Origin: Gavia stellata
Taxonomy: Eukaryota; Chordata; Aves; Gaviiformes; Gaviidae
Direction of reading: 5' to 3'
NCBI RefSeq assembly: GCF_030936135.1
Contig: NC_082595.1
Location: 10,454,430-10,518,429, forward strand
Length of the DNA stretch: 64,000 nt
Shown: in pieces, positions 26,691 through 38,840 of the stretch
Numbering within the stretch: the stretch's first letter is position 1
Layout of the letters: each line of letters opens with the position of its first letter
Notes under the pieces: model-generated
The model's input: the letters and a program-made list of their open reading frames with translations, nothing else
The model's database searches: none
Told to the model about the DNA's origin: nothing
Position numbers and translations under genes: made by a program

Positions 26691-29600
26691 TTTTTAATTT
26701 TTGCTAATTCAGTTATTACATTAAGCAACATTTTTTCGTAGAAAAGCATTTAAGCCATGATAGCAAGGGATCAGGATAGTCTGGAGAAAAGAAAGCTGTG
26801 GATAATACTACTGCTTTTAAATCTAAACTTCTAAACCTAAATTGATTTCATTTATTCTTAGCTGAGCCAAGAAGTCTCTGAAACTGGATGCGCAGTGGAG
26901 TGCAGTGTAGAGGCACCCAAGCTGGTATATTATAATCGTTTATAATGATGTCTTGAATCTAGTGAGGTTCATTAACTCAAATGAAGAGCTGTGTGAACCT
27001 TGTTACTTCTGAACTCAAGCTTGCCTGGGAATCATTATAGTCCTATTTGTGTGCTGTTGCTTAGGCATGGTGCACTTAAGCTAGCATGGACATTATGGTT
27101 TTAGGTATCTCTGGACCTGCGTCCTGATTTATTTGCAAAGTAGGTAGCCCACCCAGAAATTTGACTGAGTTATTAACTGTGGGCTGAGAATAGGGTCTCT
27201 TAGTAACTAGGTAGTTGAGGCTGAACACATGTCTTAAGTTCCTATTTTCCAGGGCAACCTCCTGCTTGTATTTTGCATGTGATTTGGCAAATAGAAATTG
27301 AATCATTTGGTAAGCTTGTATCTGATGTCATTCACAAATTAAGCAGATGTTTAAATGATCCTGTTTACCTTTATAGTTATTTGCAATTGTAGAATAAACA
27401 GTGAAGCAAGAACCCCTTTAAAACTAGGCCCTGAACATTTTGGTCTTGACTTCACTTCAGCTGAAACTTCTGAAAAACTTGCCACTAATGTCAATGGGAA
27501 CGAGGTGGGGCATGTTTATAGAATAAAGATGTTATGTCAGCTGGTAGTGGTGTAATGTGTGTGAACAAAAATGGTTTATCTCAGAGAATGTTAAGAGGTT
27601 TGCCTGACTTCACTTTCAATATCCTTTCTTGTTCTCTATACAGTAAAGTATGTAATTAGGGAACATGTTATATAGCAAACTCAGTTTGAAAAATTGATTT
27701 TTAAAGCATAAAAGAGGCAGTGACTGAAGTCCTGCCAGGCTCTATCGAATACTTACATGTATTATATTGTAAACATAATACAATTATACTGTATGTTGTC
27801 ATAATAATTGGCAATGGTATTGGAGTCAGTCACTGAGTGCTTTGTTCATGTGGTAATAGATGACAAGGGCTACAATATTTGTTGGCAGCAAACTTGTTTT
27901 CCTTTCTATTTTTCTTATTAAATTGGTTTCAAAATAGTTTTATGGGTTTTTTTTTTAAACCAACTGCCTTAGGATCCAGATGGCTTTATCTCTTTTTAAT
28001 GAGATTTGGGACATTGTCTTTAAAAGTGCTGTTTGCTCAGTGCTGCCACAAAGGCTGCATTCTTCACTTTTCTTAAAGCACGGCAGTGACAACAGTGATA
28101 GGGAAGACTTAGTAGTGATCAGTGCAGAGGGGTGGATTAAGGCAGATTCATTAGGATCCAGGGCTGAAAGGTACCATGAGTCAGGAGAGAACATAAAAAC
28201 TGAGTCTGGAGGCCAGTGAATGATTTTAGGTTGTTGGATAGGAACAGCTTATCCGTTAGTCTCTGTAGGTTTGATTCTGTAATCCTAACTCATGCAAGCC
28301 ATGTCTCTGGGTTCCAGCGGGCTGCCATGGGACAGGAGCTATTCATTGTGAGTAAGCATGGCAAAACTGTTCCATTTATTTGCAAAGGTCCTGAAGGGGC
28401 AGCCAGGATAGATACCAGTTGGGAAAGGGGCATTTTTTTCTGCCGAAACTTCAAGACATTTGTTACTCAGTTAGTTGCTGGAGTTTTAAAGGACAATACC
28501 CTCTTAAAATGGTTTCTTTTAAGATCCAGACCATATGTATGACAAGGCTCTGCAGGATCCTGAAAGACAATTTGTGGTGGCTTGAGGCATTTGCAGTAGA
28601 CATGCATTTCAGTTATGATGCAGTGAATTTCACCTAATACAAGTTTAACTGCAAAAGAACGGTTGCCTATACCAGCTTTTCATCTTCCATCAAATTCAGA
28701 CTATAAAACTTGACTACTTAGCTTCAGATTGCTGCGAAATCAGCACCAACACACACCCTATGCATCACCATTCTTTTACCTTTACGTATATTCTTCACTT
28801 TTTGCCAGTTTGAGTCAGCTTTTGCTGACTTCAGTTGCACGTGATACAGCCATATGCTTCCACCTTTCCCAGGCTTCCGTGCCTTTTCTTGTACTGTTTA
28901 TGTCCCTGTCCTGCCTGGCCCTGTGTCAATCGTTTTCCATCTCATGTCATGTTGTGTGCCACTGTCCATCTCGAAGTCCATTTGTGTCTGTCTTCATTCT
29001 TGGTGTTATTTTTTAGTGCCCGATTCTTTTTCAGTAGTCTCCTTTGGATTACTGGCTGCAGAATATGCCTCCTGCACGTATCTCTAGTTCTACTAGCAGA
29101 ACAGGAGTTGCACTATAATTCGTTCTACACGAACGTCTTGTTCCTGCAAAGCAGACGTAACTTTATTCTGTTTTGCACTGTTGTATACACTTTGGCTTTC
29201 TTTATTGACCACACAGGTATTCTGAATCTGCCCAGGTAGTTAAATAGAAGGGATGGTATTCAGCTGCCATGAGATGTCTTTACCTGTAGTCAGCATTTAG
29301 AAACGCTGTAGATCTGTAAGTGAAGAACAGCACCTTTAGTTGAATCTTCAGAGGGAAATGGAATACTTGCCAAAAGTGATATTTATCATGGCATCTATCG
29401 CTCTTTTTCCTCTTGAAAATGCTAGCAGATGTGTGACCTCCTACGTGGTGCAGTGCCGTATGGGGTAAATTAGCCCAATACTGAGTAATAGGGAAAAGGG
29501 GCATCCATTTGAACCACTAATACAAGATCTTAGTTCTTTAGGGATCTCCTGTCTAGGGGATGTCCTTCTATAACTATGTTTAGTTTGTGAACATTTTTTA

Positions 29601-32589
29601 AAAAACACCATTCAAAATTATTTAGTAATTTAAGACTATGTTGAAAAACAAACTAAATAGTTGTTAAATACAGTATCTCAACAATTTCCAGTTAAAAAGC
29701 ACAAAAATTAACATTGTAATGTTTTTTCAACATTGTAAAGTTTTTATTTACCTGCTGGGGTATCATCTGGTATCTGATGAAATTGCTGTGGCTTTTCCTC
29801 ACTAAGGTGTTGCGAGATGTGCCTGTGTATATTCTAATGCACAGTGGATTCTCAACTCTGATATAATCATTGCAAACTACAGATGTTCCAAGTGCTTTTC
29901 TCTTCAATATTCTGATTGTTAATTACGTGGCTAATCAGCACTTTAAAACAAAATTTGCACATAAAGAGTCTATTCATCCAATGGGGACATGCTAACCAGT
30001 TCTTTCCCTACACAAGTGCTCTGCACAGTAAGACATGCATTAGCTGCCTGCGATCAAAACAGAATCGCAACAGGAGAGTTCTTGTAGCATATGAGGTAGC
30101 TGAAAATTGTTTTTCAAAACTGCTATGAATTTTTCTTGGTGTACTTTACACCCTGTGAGGGAAAATCTGTTCATGCAACAATGCCCAGTACTGTAACTGG
30201 GACTGATTTAGCTTGTACTTCAACCACGTAAAAAAAAATCCTGATGTCTCCACAGTCTTTTATGACTTTTGTCCACTCTGTTGCTTTAGCAGTCAAGTTT
30301 TTTAGACAATGAGAAATCTTGAAGACATGGCTGTACTTAGCCACACTTCTTTCTTTGTAGGGAATGGCAGAACGTGATAGAAAGGTTTCCTGTACTAGAG
30401 CCAGTAACCAGAAGCTGGGCCTGTTTATATCCTCTACACTGGAAAATTCAGAAAAGGGTACGTTTGACATTCCTGAGATTCTAAGGTAATATGCTTGAAG
30501 GCACACAACAACCCAGCCTTAGGAAAATACCCTCTCCAAATGTTTACAGCTTGTTTGTACTTTGTACCGAAGAAGGAAGGGAGCACATGGACACAGCTTT
30601 TCCTTGATGAGTCATCTTATTCCTTAGAATTCTCCCTTTGATAAAATTATTTGCAAAGAGGCTTAAATCTGTTTTCTTCAAAGTGGCACCGTTTATTAGA
30701 AAATGGAAAGATCGTGAGTTGTACATTGTACATTGATAAATTTACACCTATCTTGCTTTGGAGGCAACTCAAAGGGCAGAAGCAGAGTTCATAAGCATGA
30801 ATGCTGCACCACTCTGGAGTCATGCTAAACTCTTTGTACTTTGTAGTACCCTACCCTTTCAACAAGTACTGTGGAAAATGTTGGCTGACATCCTTTAAAC
30901 AGTACAGTATTTGCATTTCTCGTGATCATCTGTCCCAGAGCAAAGTTCAGTAGGTTGAGGAAGTATTGTTTAAGTGCAATTGATCTAAAAATATACCAAA
31001 ACCAAAACTACCGTATATGAACAAATTATGGAGAGGCTTTATATAGGCTTGTTGATGTCTGTAAATACATAAAACAAGGAAGCAGCAGCTTATGACATGG
31101 TTATTTCTGGAAAAGCAGAAGGTCTGACTGTCATTATTACACCATACACAGAGCCACACAGTTGTTCCTGAAGAAATTGTGAGTGGAATTAAGAACCCCA
31201 AAATTAGAAAATTATTTACATAGTGTTATGAACTCTTTGCTCCAGATCTTGCCTCTGCAAATCAATGACAAATCACATACTAGTGTCAATGGGATCAGGC
31301 TTAGGATTTTCGCTTCCCTCTCCCCCCCACCTTTTCTTTAAACAAACCCCTTTTCTTATCCTTTCCAGGGAATACCTGTTCTGACAATAAGCCTGAGGAT
31401 CTGACAATCTTTAGTTACTTCTGGCAGATCTCAATATAGAGTATTCCAAAATTAGTGAAGTGGTGTCAGCTCACTTCTTCAGAATAGAGTCAGTTAATTT
31501 GCTCTCTGTATCATAGGTCATCATTACCCAGTTACCTCTGTATAGAATATTTTGTGTTCAACTGCAGCAGTAAGCATCCAAATACATGCTAAGCTGCAAC
31601 ACTTGAGAAGGTATCCAGACTTGAAGACCTCAACAACTAAAGATGCCATTGAGAATTTCCATGGTAATTTGAGTTACAAATAACCTGTTGTTTAACATGC
31701 CTTGTTTCCTACCTGAACTTTGTGTTTATGCTGAAGAACCCTGTAGGTTCTTCAGAACCCAGTATTTTCTGTGATATATTAAGTCAAGCTAGTTAATAAT
31801 GTTAACAAGTGAACTTTAAGTCTTTCCTTCAAACATATCACTGTAAGACATTTTCCTCTTCAAATCATTTTGTCTGCTTTTTTGTATTCTGTTTTGAAAA
31901 CATTCTTTCTAAAATGTGGAACTTGGTGTGGTGTTTCACTGCAGGTTTTAACCAGTGTTGCACATAGTTGTATAAAGCTGTTTTGCTTTTGTATCTATAC
32001 ATGCAAGGATCATATCAGGGTTTTTTTTGCTACAGTGTCAGCTGTTTGTCACCTGTAATCCTTGGTACCTTTCAGACCATGTGTTTTCCAGGGAGGAGAC
32101 TTGGCTGCTGGTGGAGCTTTTAGCTCTAATCCCTTTGCATTTGGCTGTATTAAGACATGTTTAATTAGAACTGGCTTAGTTTATTAAGTGATTCAAATTG
32201 TTCTACATGACTATCTTCAGCTTTCATCCTCACAATTTTATTAATCTCACAAATCTTATTATCATGGATACATATATTTATTTCTAAATCACTGATGATT
32301 TATATTTATATCCAAATCACAAAAGCCCTAAAGTTTATGTCTCCATTCATTATTAATTTGTTAGATCTTTCAGTTTTCAGTCCATTTAACACATTTTATT
32401 GATATTATGTTGTGCTAATTTTCATAGTGAGAATGTCATACACTATTAAGTCAACTGCTCTCCACAAATGTATTGCAGATATATAATTACTTTCATCAGC
32501 CTAATGTCTGTCTCATCAAACAATGCAATAACTTTATTTTACAAGATCTATTTGCCACAAACCTGGGTTGACTAATATTAATTATATTC
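26691..32589. other. Unannotated intergenic sequence
   Basis: No gene recognised. Short phrases such as aatgtcaatgggaacgagg (near 27490), ttctgtaatcctaactcatg (near 28274) and gtgtcaatgggatcaggc (near 31285) resemble words common in old sauropsid interspersed repeats, too short to name. The part 28730-29240 is pyrimidine-rich with overlapping frames of up to 134 codons on plus, which I take as compositional. Confidence 0.5.
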
Positions 32590-33420
32590 TGGTACTTTAA
32601 TTCTTTATTAATTTTATAACAGCTTTATTACCTGGAAGTAATGTCAGACCAACTCCCCATGAGCTCTCTGAGTCATCCTGCTGGCCTTTGTTATTATTGG
32701 CACGACATTAGCACTTTTCCAGTCAAATGGAATTTTCCTGGAATGCCTTAATTTATTCAAATAAAAATGATTGGTTCTCAGGCCTTCTCAGTCTTAGGTC
32801 TTAGGTGTGAGGTAGATGGATTGGCTGCTTTTAAAATGTTTATTTCTCCTACCTGTTGTATAACATCCTGCTTGGTTACTAAGGGACTGGAAAATAGTTT
32901 GACATCATCATGTAACATAAGAACATACGTCCAAATATGGGATAGAAATATTTCGAAAAATTTGTCTGTCCTGCATTGCTATTAAAAATGTTATTATTTC
33001 CATCTGGCAAAGGGTTTATTTAACTGCTAGGACTATTGTAGTCTTGATACTCTTTATTTTTTTAAATTCTTCATGTTACATTGCCAACAGGTCAGCTGTG
33101 GACTTTCTGCTAATGTTTCTAGCTTGCCTAATTGTTTTTTTTCCTTTCGTAACTCCTAATTAATATGGATTATTACTGTTTCTCTTTATCTTCATTTATT
33201 GTACAGTACTTTTTACTATGAACTACTGCTCACACTTGAGTAGGGAAAGAAGACACCATTTTTAGCCAAAATTATCTTCTCTTTGACTGTGGAAATACAA
33301 ATTCTTGACCATCCTAAGATTTCTTCTTAAAGAAACTTCTCACTTTTGACAGTCCCACATGAATTTCAATCATCATTTTAATTACTCTGCTAGGATACTG
33401 AAGCTGCAGGTTACTGACAA
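32590..33420 (-). mobile_element. Ancient amniote CR1/L3-like LINE remnant
   Basis: An old CR1-type LINE fragment, antisense to the plus strand, of the kind shared across amniotes. Landmarks on plus: ggaagtaatgtcagaccaac, tctctgagtcatcctgctgg, cacgacattagcacttttcc, aacatcctgcttggttacta and atgttattatttccatctgg. They come in the same order as in the turtle and crocodile CR1 elements I know and cover part of the reverse-transcriptase region. Many substitutions and small indels mean it is long dead. The end near 33420 is soft; the next 600 bases may be more of the same element, but I could not confirm it. Confidence 0.75.
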
Positions 33421-36400
33421 CTGTAACACATGTACCACGCTCATGGCTTTATGCAGCAGTGTCTCCCTGATCTCTCGTACTCATTCTGCCCTCTTAGTGT
33501 GGGGGTTTTTTTAGCATTTACATCAGGTGAATCATTGCACAGTGTTCACTACTAATAATGGCATCATTCTTTTGCATTGGTGGTAACTTCATGTTCTCTG
33601 CCTTATTACATCTTCCAATCTCAATACATAAAGGCCTGAAAAATGTCATCTGTTAATACTCTTTTCCATGCTAATTCATTTTCTTCAAGGACTGTTTGAG
33701 CATGTACTCTATTTGCTTTCTTACCAACTTCGTCAGGTGTTGCTACTTTAACATTTTCCTGCTTTCTCCAGCTTATCTCCAGATCAGAAAGGGGTAATGC
33801 TTGCATGGTCCCCTTTTAGAGTTTTTCTAAGAGGTAAGATTGCCATGGCAAGTGGATTTTCATAAAACCCCTGTTAATGGAGTCTTCCCAAGTCACGTGC
33901 TCATTTGTCTGTTATCCGCCTGACCATACTTACTCTGAGGATAATGCCATCTGTTCCAGAAGTGATCTCCAGAAGGAGATTTCAGATGTATTTCATGACA
34001 GCATTATGTTCTCTATGCAAAATTTTCACCAGCATGCCTTCCGTACCAGTATACCAGTAGAAGCTAAAAGTACATCTCATTTTTTGATGGTCTTATACAG
34101 CAGACCCTCCTTTTAATTTTGTGTATTTTGCCTCTGTGACTCAGACTCCTGCGTATTTGGAGGATGTGTCAGCTTTTTATTTCAAACTAGTGTGTGTTTT
34201 TCTTTCTTGTTTTAGAATAGTGTGTAGTAAATTCAATGGGATGATATAAAGGGTGTTGAGGGAACTATAGCATCCAGCTGATTTGTTAGTGATGTTAAAG
34301 GCTGCTCTCCAGGAGTAGAGCACACTGCATGTTTTGCAGTGAGTGTTCAGATTTGGTCAGCATTCAGAAACAATAGCCATTCAGAGGGGATGAACAAAAA
34401 ATGTGGCTTGGACATACCTCCTTGCTTTAGTATTTTAAATCAAATGCCTTCCAAGGGCAGGGCCCTTAGCGCAATTCTCCCCTCTGACTTCCTCTTTCCT
34501 TCCTGAAATAAAATAATCATCACTGCAGGTTCTCCGGTCTGCAGCAGGTACTCCCAGCAAAAGCTGTTTCTTTAATACACATATGTTGCAATTAAGCCTT
34601 TTTAAAAATTATTTTAGTAATATTCCTGCTTAAACCTGCCAATTAGCACAGATTAGAGAGGAAACTGGAAGTATAGAATTACTTCTTTCCATGGGTTTTC
34701 CTATCTGAGAACAGAAATATTGATAGATGATGAGCAGAGAGGAAAAGGCAGCTGACAAAATTCAACTGCACCTCTTCCTTTATGGGCTTTTGCAGTCTGG
34801 TTTATAACTGAGGAAGGAGAGGAACAATAAGCGAGCAGAATTAGAACGTACAAAGAATTTTAAATGCAGACTTTTCTTTTCCTAATTCCTAGCTATTTTG
34901 TACTCTGTTAAAATGGTCGTCATCTTATACAAATTTCATCTGATATTTTCCAGTGATAGAGACTCAAACCTAATGATGCCTGAGTGTCACACGTTTAACC
35001 TGTGGTCTTGATATGATTTATCCAGATCATGTTGCTAAAGAAATCTTTAGATCTCATGAGTACATAAGAACATTTATTTCCTTCCTGAATGAAGATCATA
35101 GAAGTACTTTCTGTAAAAGCCAGTACAGTCCTACTGTAGTAGCAGTGTTATATTTGACATGATGAATGCAGGAAAAAGTACTAAGAAATTGTCACAGTGG
35201 CTGAGCCACAGTCTTTCTGAATCCAGACTTGTTTGGATATTTTGAAAGAGAAAATGAAATTGTCACATGGTTGCTGATTACATAGTGACTGAATTGTTTC
35301 AAACTACGTGTGCTTTGGGAGATAGAGTCTGCAGCTCTATCCCCAGCATGTGACTGCTACAGCTGTGTTTGATAGTGTGATTAAGCTTTACTGCAGACCT
35401 GAGTATTTCACCGCGTTGCATCTGTACCTGGGGGTGTCTGCCTGTTGCAGCACTTGAGCAGCTGCCAAACATTCCCAGTCTTTCAGAATTTGCATCAGCA
35501 CGTGAACATCCGAACTGCTTGAACTGTGCTAATCTTTTGCTGATAAAGCAATGGGGAAACAGAGTACCAAGTGCAGCAAAGAAGAAAATTTCTCTTTAAG
35601 GGTGAATACAGTAGCTTTAAGTCATCTGCATTTGTGCCATCCTGCCAAAGGACATAAATAATTGTTAGGAAAAGGGGAAGCTTGGGCTTCTGCTTTTCTT
35701 CAAGCTATTTTTATGCTCATCCATCCCCATCTTGTTCCTATGGTTCCTCCTCCTGTGGCATCTTGTCAGCAATCAAGATGGTGAATTGTTTGGGATAGGA
35801 GCTTTTTGTCACTTACTGGTACAGTGCCAAGCATAATAGGACCCAATTCCTTATAGGGTTTATAAGATTTTTTTTTTTTTGTAATATAAACCTGTGATTT
35901 CAACTAATCGTTTGTTGATTGACTCATTTTGACCCACTGCATATTGTCTAATATGTTGAAGTGTTAGGCAGGGGGTCGTGTAAACTGTTACCGCGTTCAC
36001 GTAGGAAAAGGTAAATACTGTACTGCGGCTTTGAAGTGACCCCTCAGAGGGTTGCAAAACAGGCCTCTAGCTACATGGTTGGAAACTTGTATCATTAACA
36101 ATTGCAGAGCATCGCTGTGATGACTTCACCTGCTTAGTAGTCAAACTTTTTCACAATTCTGCCACTCCCTGGAGATTTTCTAACACACCGTGGGCTCCGC
36201 TGTCTCTCCCAGATATGAACTCATAGCGCAGCCTGGTAGTGAGCAGCAAGCTCCATGACATTCCAAGAAACCATCTCTCTTGGGTTTTAGGATACTAATT
36301 ATATGGTCTATAGAATATTATGATCCCTGACCAGAGTGAGCTACTAAGCAATAATTGACCTGATTTAGAAAAAAAATTAATGCACTGGAGCACCAGTTTA

Positions 36401-38727
36401 CAAAGTTTTATATATTGTGAGAAAAATGCACTATTTTTCACCGTTTGTAAAATATTTGCGGGATAGTGTCCCTTGAAAATACATCTAGCCTTTGCTTCTC
36501 AGGTTTATCATATGTTTCTTTTATAAGTATGATGCCCTGTTAGAATCCATTGTAGCTCTGATCTTCCTCCTCTATCTCAAAACGTCTGGCTTTGGGTTAG
36601 GATTATAATGGTGCTACTTCAATCTTCCTGCCACAGCTTTGCAATGCATTTAAAATATGTTTTCCTCTTGATGTGTATCACCTTATGTTTCTAGAGACCA
36701 AGTAGGGCTTTTTCTCTGATATTTAATTGGTTGTTTCAAAATGCTAATGAGGTGAGATATTGCTAGTAGTTGCTTGTTTGGTCTAGTGTTTAATTTTATA
36801 CCTGCAGTTTTTCACACATTGTGGTGAAAAGATCTGTAGTGAAATGCTGTAGCATGTTAACCTTACCTTCCTTAATTCTAACTATAAGCTGTGTTTGTAG
36901 ACAAAATTTAATGTTTGTGCTCAGGATTGCTTGTTATCAGCCTTACATTGTAAGTGGCAGAAAGGAAAGTTAGTTGTAAAAAAATTGTCATTTTTAAAAT
37001 ACAGAACTAGATTCTCCTTCTGCAGATTAGTATATTATTTATTCATGTAACATCATTTCTTTTCATAATACGTTTTGAAAAATTATCCCTTTGCGAGGCC
37101 TCTAGGGCCTGATACTTCAAAAGTCTAGGTATTATCTGCCTTCAATCATTTCATAACAAAGACCAACTTTTGCCTTAGTTGATCCAGTTAATTACTCAAA
37201 GGATAGCAAGAGATGACACAAATGTTTGATAGAGTGTGTAGTAAGGATTAGCACAACAGCAAAAAATCGTGAGATGAGCTATTATTATTCCCCTAATTTG
37301 TTGGTTACTAATTTCCGTATGGTTTGTGTATTTCTGTGTTGTGTTTGAGGAAGTAGTCAGGTGAAAGGTCACAACTGTTTTATAAAAGTGGGTGAATTAT
37401 ATATATACTGATTCTCTATGTACAGGCAGCATGTGCTCAATGTATTTGGACTGTGCATTTATTAGTTTGCCGTCCATTCTACTGTGGGAACCTAATTTAA
37501 AAGAGATTAATTGGGCTGCAAATCAGTTAAATAGAAATGGTGTTGCAATATAGCTTTATGAACTTGAATGGAAAATTACATAGTTCATTTAAATTGCACA
37601 CTCAGTACAAATTTAGGCCCCATCCACAAAATCTTTGAGATGTAATTTAGATGGGCAGGTATTTGCTTGACAGAAGTAGGATGTGGGGAGCATGCCCATT
37701 GCTTTGGTCACGAGCTGGAGAATGTGCTCCCTTCACTGACTTTTGTGATGGTATGCAAGTGTTGTAGCTTAAGGACATATTGCCTCCCCAGATTCACGTT
37801 AAGATACATACAGTGAAGTTGGGGTTGGGGACAGGATCTCTGTGACAGCTTGTGTGACCCAGAGCAGCAGTTTCTTTCTTGCTTCCCTGTCATTGGCACT
37901 GGAGATGGGAAAACTCCCACAGATGGGGTTTGAGGAGGACAGAGAGGGAAAATCACATGTCCCAGACAAAAATTTGGAGTAAAATAATCTCCAAAGATTG
38001 TAATCAGGATGATGGAAGAGTCTGGGTTAGCTTTGTTTGTTTTTTCTTTAGGATTGTCCAGGGCAAAATTAACACATTTTTAAATGCCGCATCTAATCAG
38101 TCATTTGGCTAACGTGCCTAGTTCTCTGTTACCACCAAATTATATAACATAGTGGGGTTTAGCCAGCCTCACATGCTTCACCACAGTGTGGTGGGTCATT
38201 TGACAGCATGAGGAACGTAATATGTTAATTAGGGAATCTTTGTCTTTCTGCTTTTTTCCCCTCCAAAATAGACGATTTCATGCTTGTGGGAAGGTGTCGT
38301 GCTAGCAGTTCTGGGAAGCGACACTTTCTCTTTATCCCCTGAACAGATACAATACATACGGTTACACTGCAGGCTTTCCTCTTGCTGACATGACAGCATG
38401 GCCATTCTCATGTGGAAATGCAACCTTTAGGGCTGATAAAGCAGTTCAGGCCAGCTCAGGCATTTAGCCCATTGTTATTACACCTTCTTGCTAAGACTAG
38501 CAAAACTTCAAAACCAGAGAATTCCCTGTAACTTCAGCCAGAGCAGACAAGAGTCCAGGTTACCAATACTGATGCAAACGTGAAGCCCCATCTGCTAGAG
38601 GTACTATCTTTTACGTGAGACAACCAATGTCCCTCTTGTAAATCACACAGTCCAAAACTTTAAAACTGACTAATACAGCCCCAGGCACAGCTCTGATACA
38701 GTAAGGGGACTGCATGTGCATTAAGCA
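33421..38727. other. Unannotated intergenic sequence
   Basis: The first 600 bases may continue the ancient CR1 but are too diverged to call. Near 34500-34680 a block with cttctggt-like and AT-rich homeodomain-type words could be conserved, but I have no firm basis. The CpG patch at 35890 is listed apart. No gene seen. Confidence 0.5.
35890..36230. other. Local CpG-enriched patch
   Basis: About ten CpGs in 340 bases, including ttaccgcgttcacgtagg near 35987. A minus-strand open frame (35860-36057) overlaps part of it, but its peptide has no recognisable feature. Function unknown. Confidence 0.25.
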
Positions 38728-38840
38728 ATCATAGAATCATTTAGGTTGGAAAAGACCTTTAAGATTATCAAGTCCAACCATAAACCTAACACTACCAAGT
38801 CCATCACTAAACCATGTCCCTAAGTGCCTCACCCATACAT
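38728..38840 (-). mobile_element. CR1 LINE fragment, 3' tail only
   Basis: A 5'-truncated CR1 retrotransposon tail of about 113 bp in the minus orientation. Plus-strand landmarks are atcatagaatcatttagg, ttggaaaagacctttaag, then caagtccaacc and accatgtccctaagtgcc. The latter phrases differ from the copy at 60313 and point to another CR1 subfamily. The sequence leaves the consensus shortly after gtgcctcacccatacat. Confidence 0.9.

Noticed and set aside
28729..29239. Overlapping plus-strand frames of 77-134 codons, hydrophobic and Cys/Ser/Phe-rich
   Set aside because: The sequence is pyrimidine-rich, which by itself gives long hydrophobic frames; three phases are open at once and none has a known domain.
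27400..31310. Phrases such as gtcaatgggaacg and gtcaatgggatcaggc typical of old sauropsid repeats
   Set aside because: Each match is too short to define an element or its edges.
33621..33806. Minus-strand frame with a charged, protein-like composition next to the ancient CR1
   Set aside because: Only 61 codons, no recognisable domain, and it may simply be part of the old LINE; not enough to call a gene.
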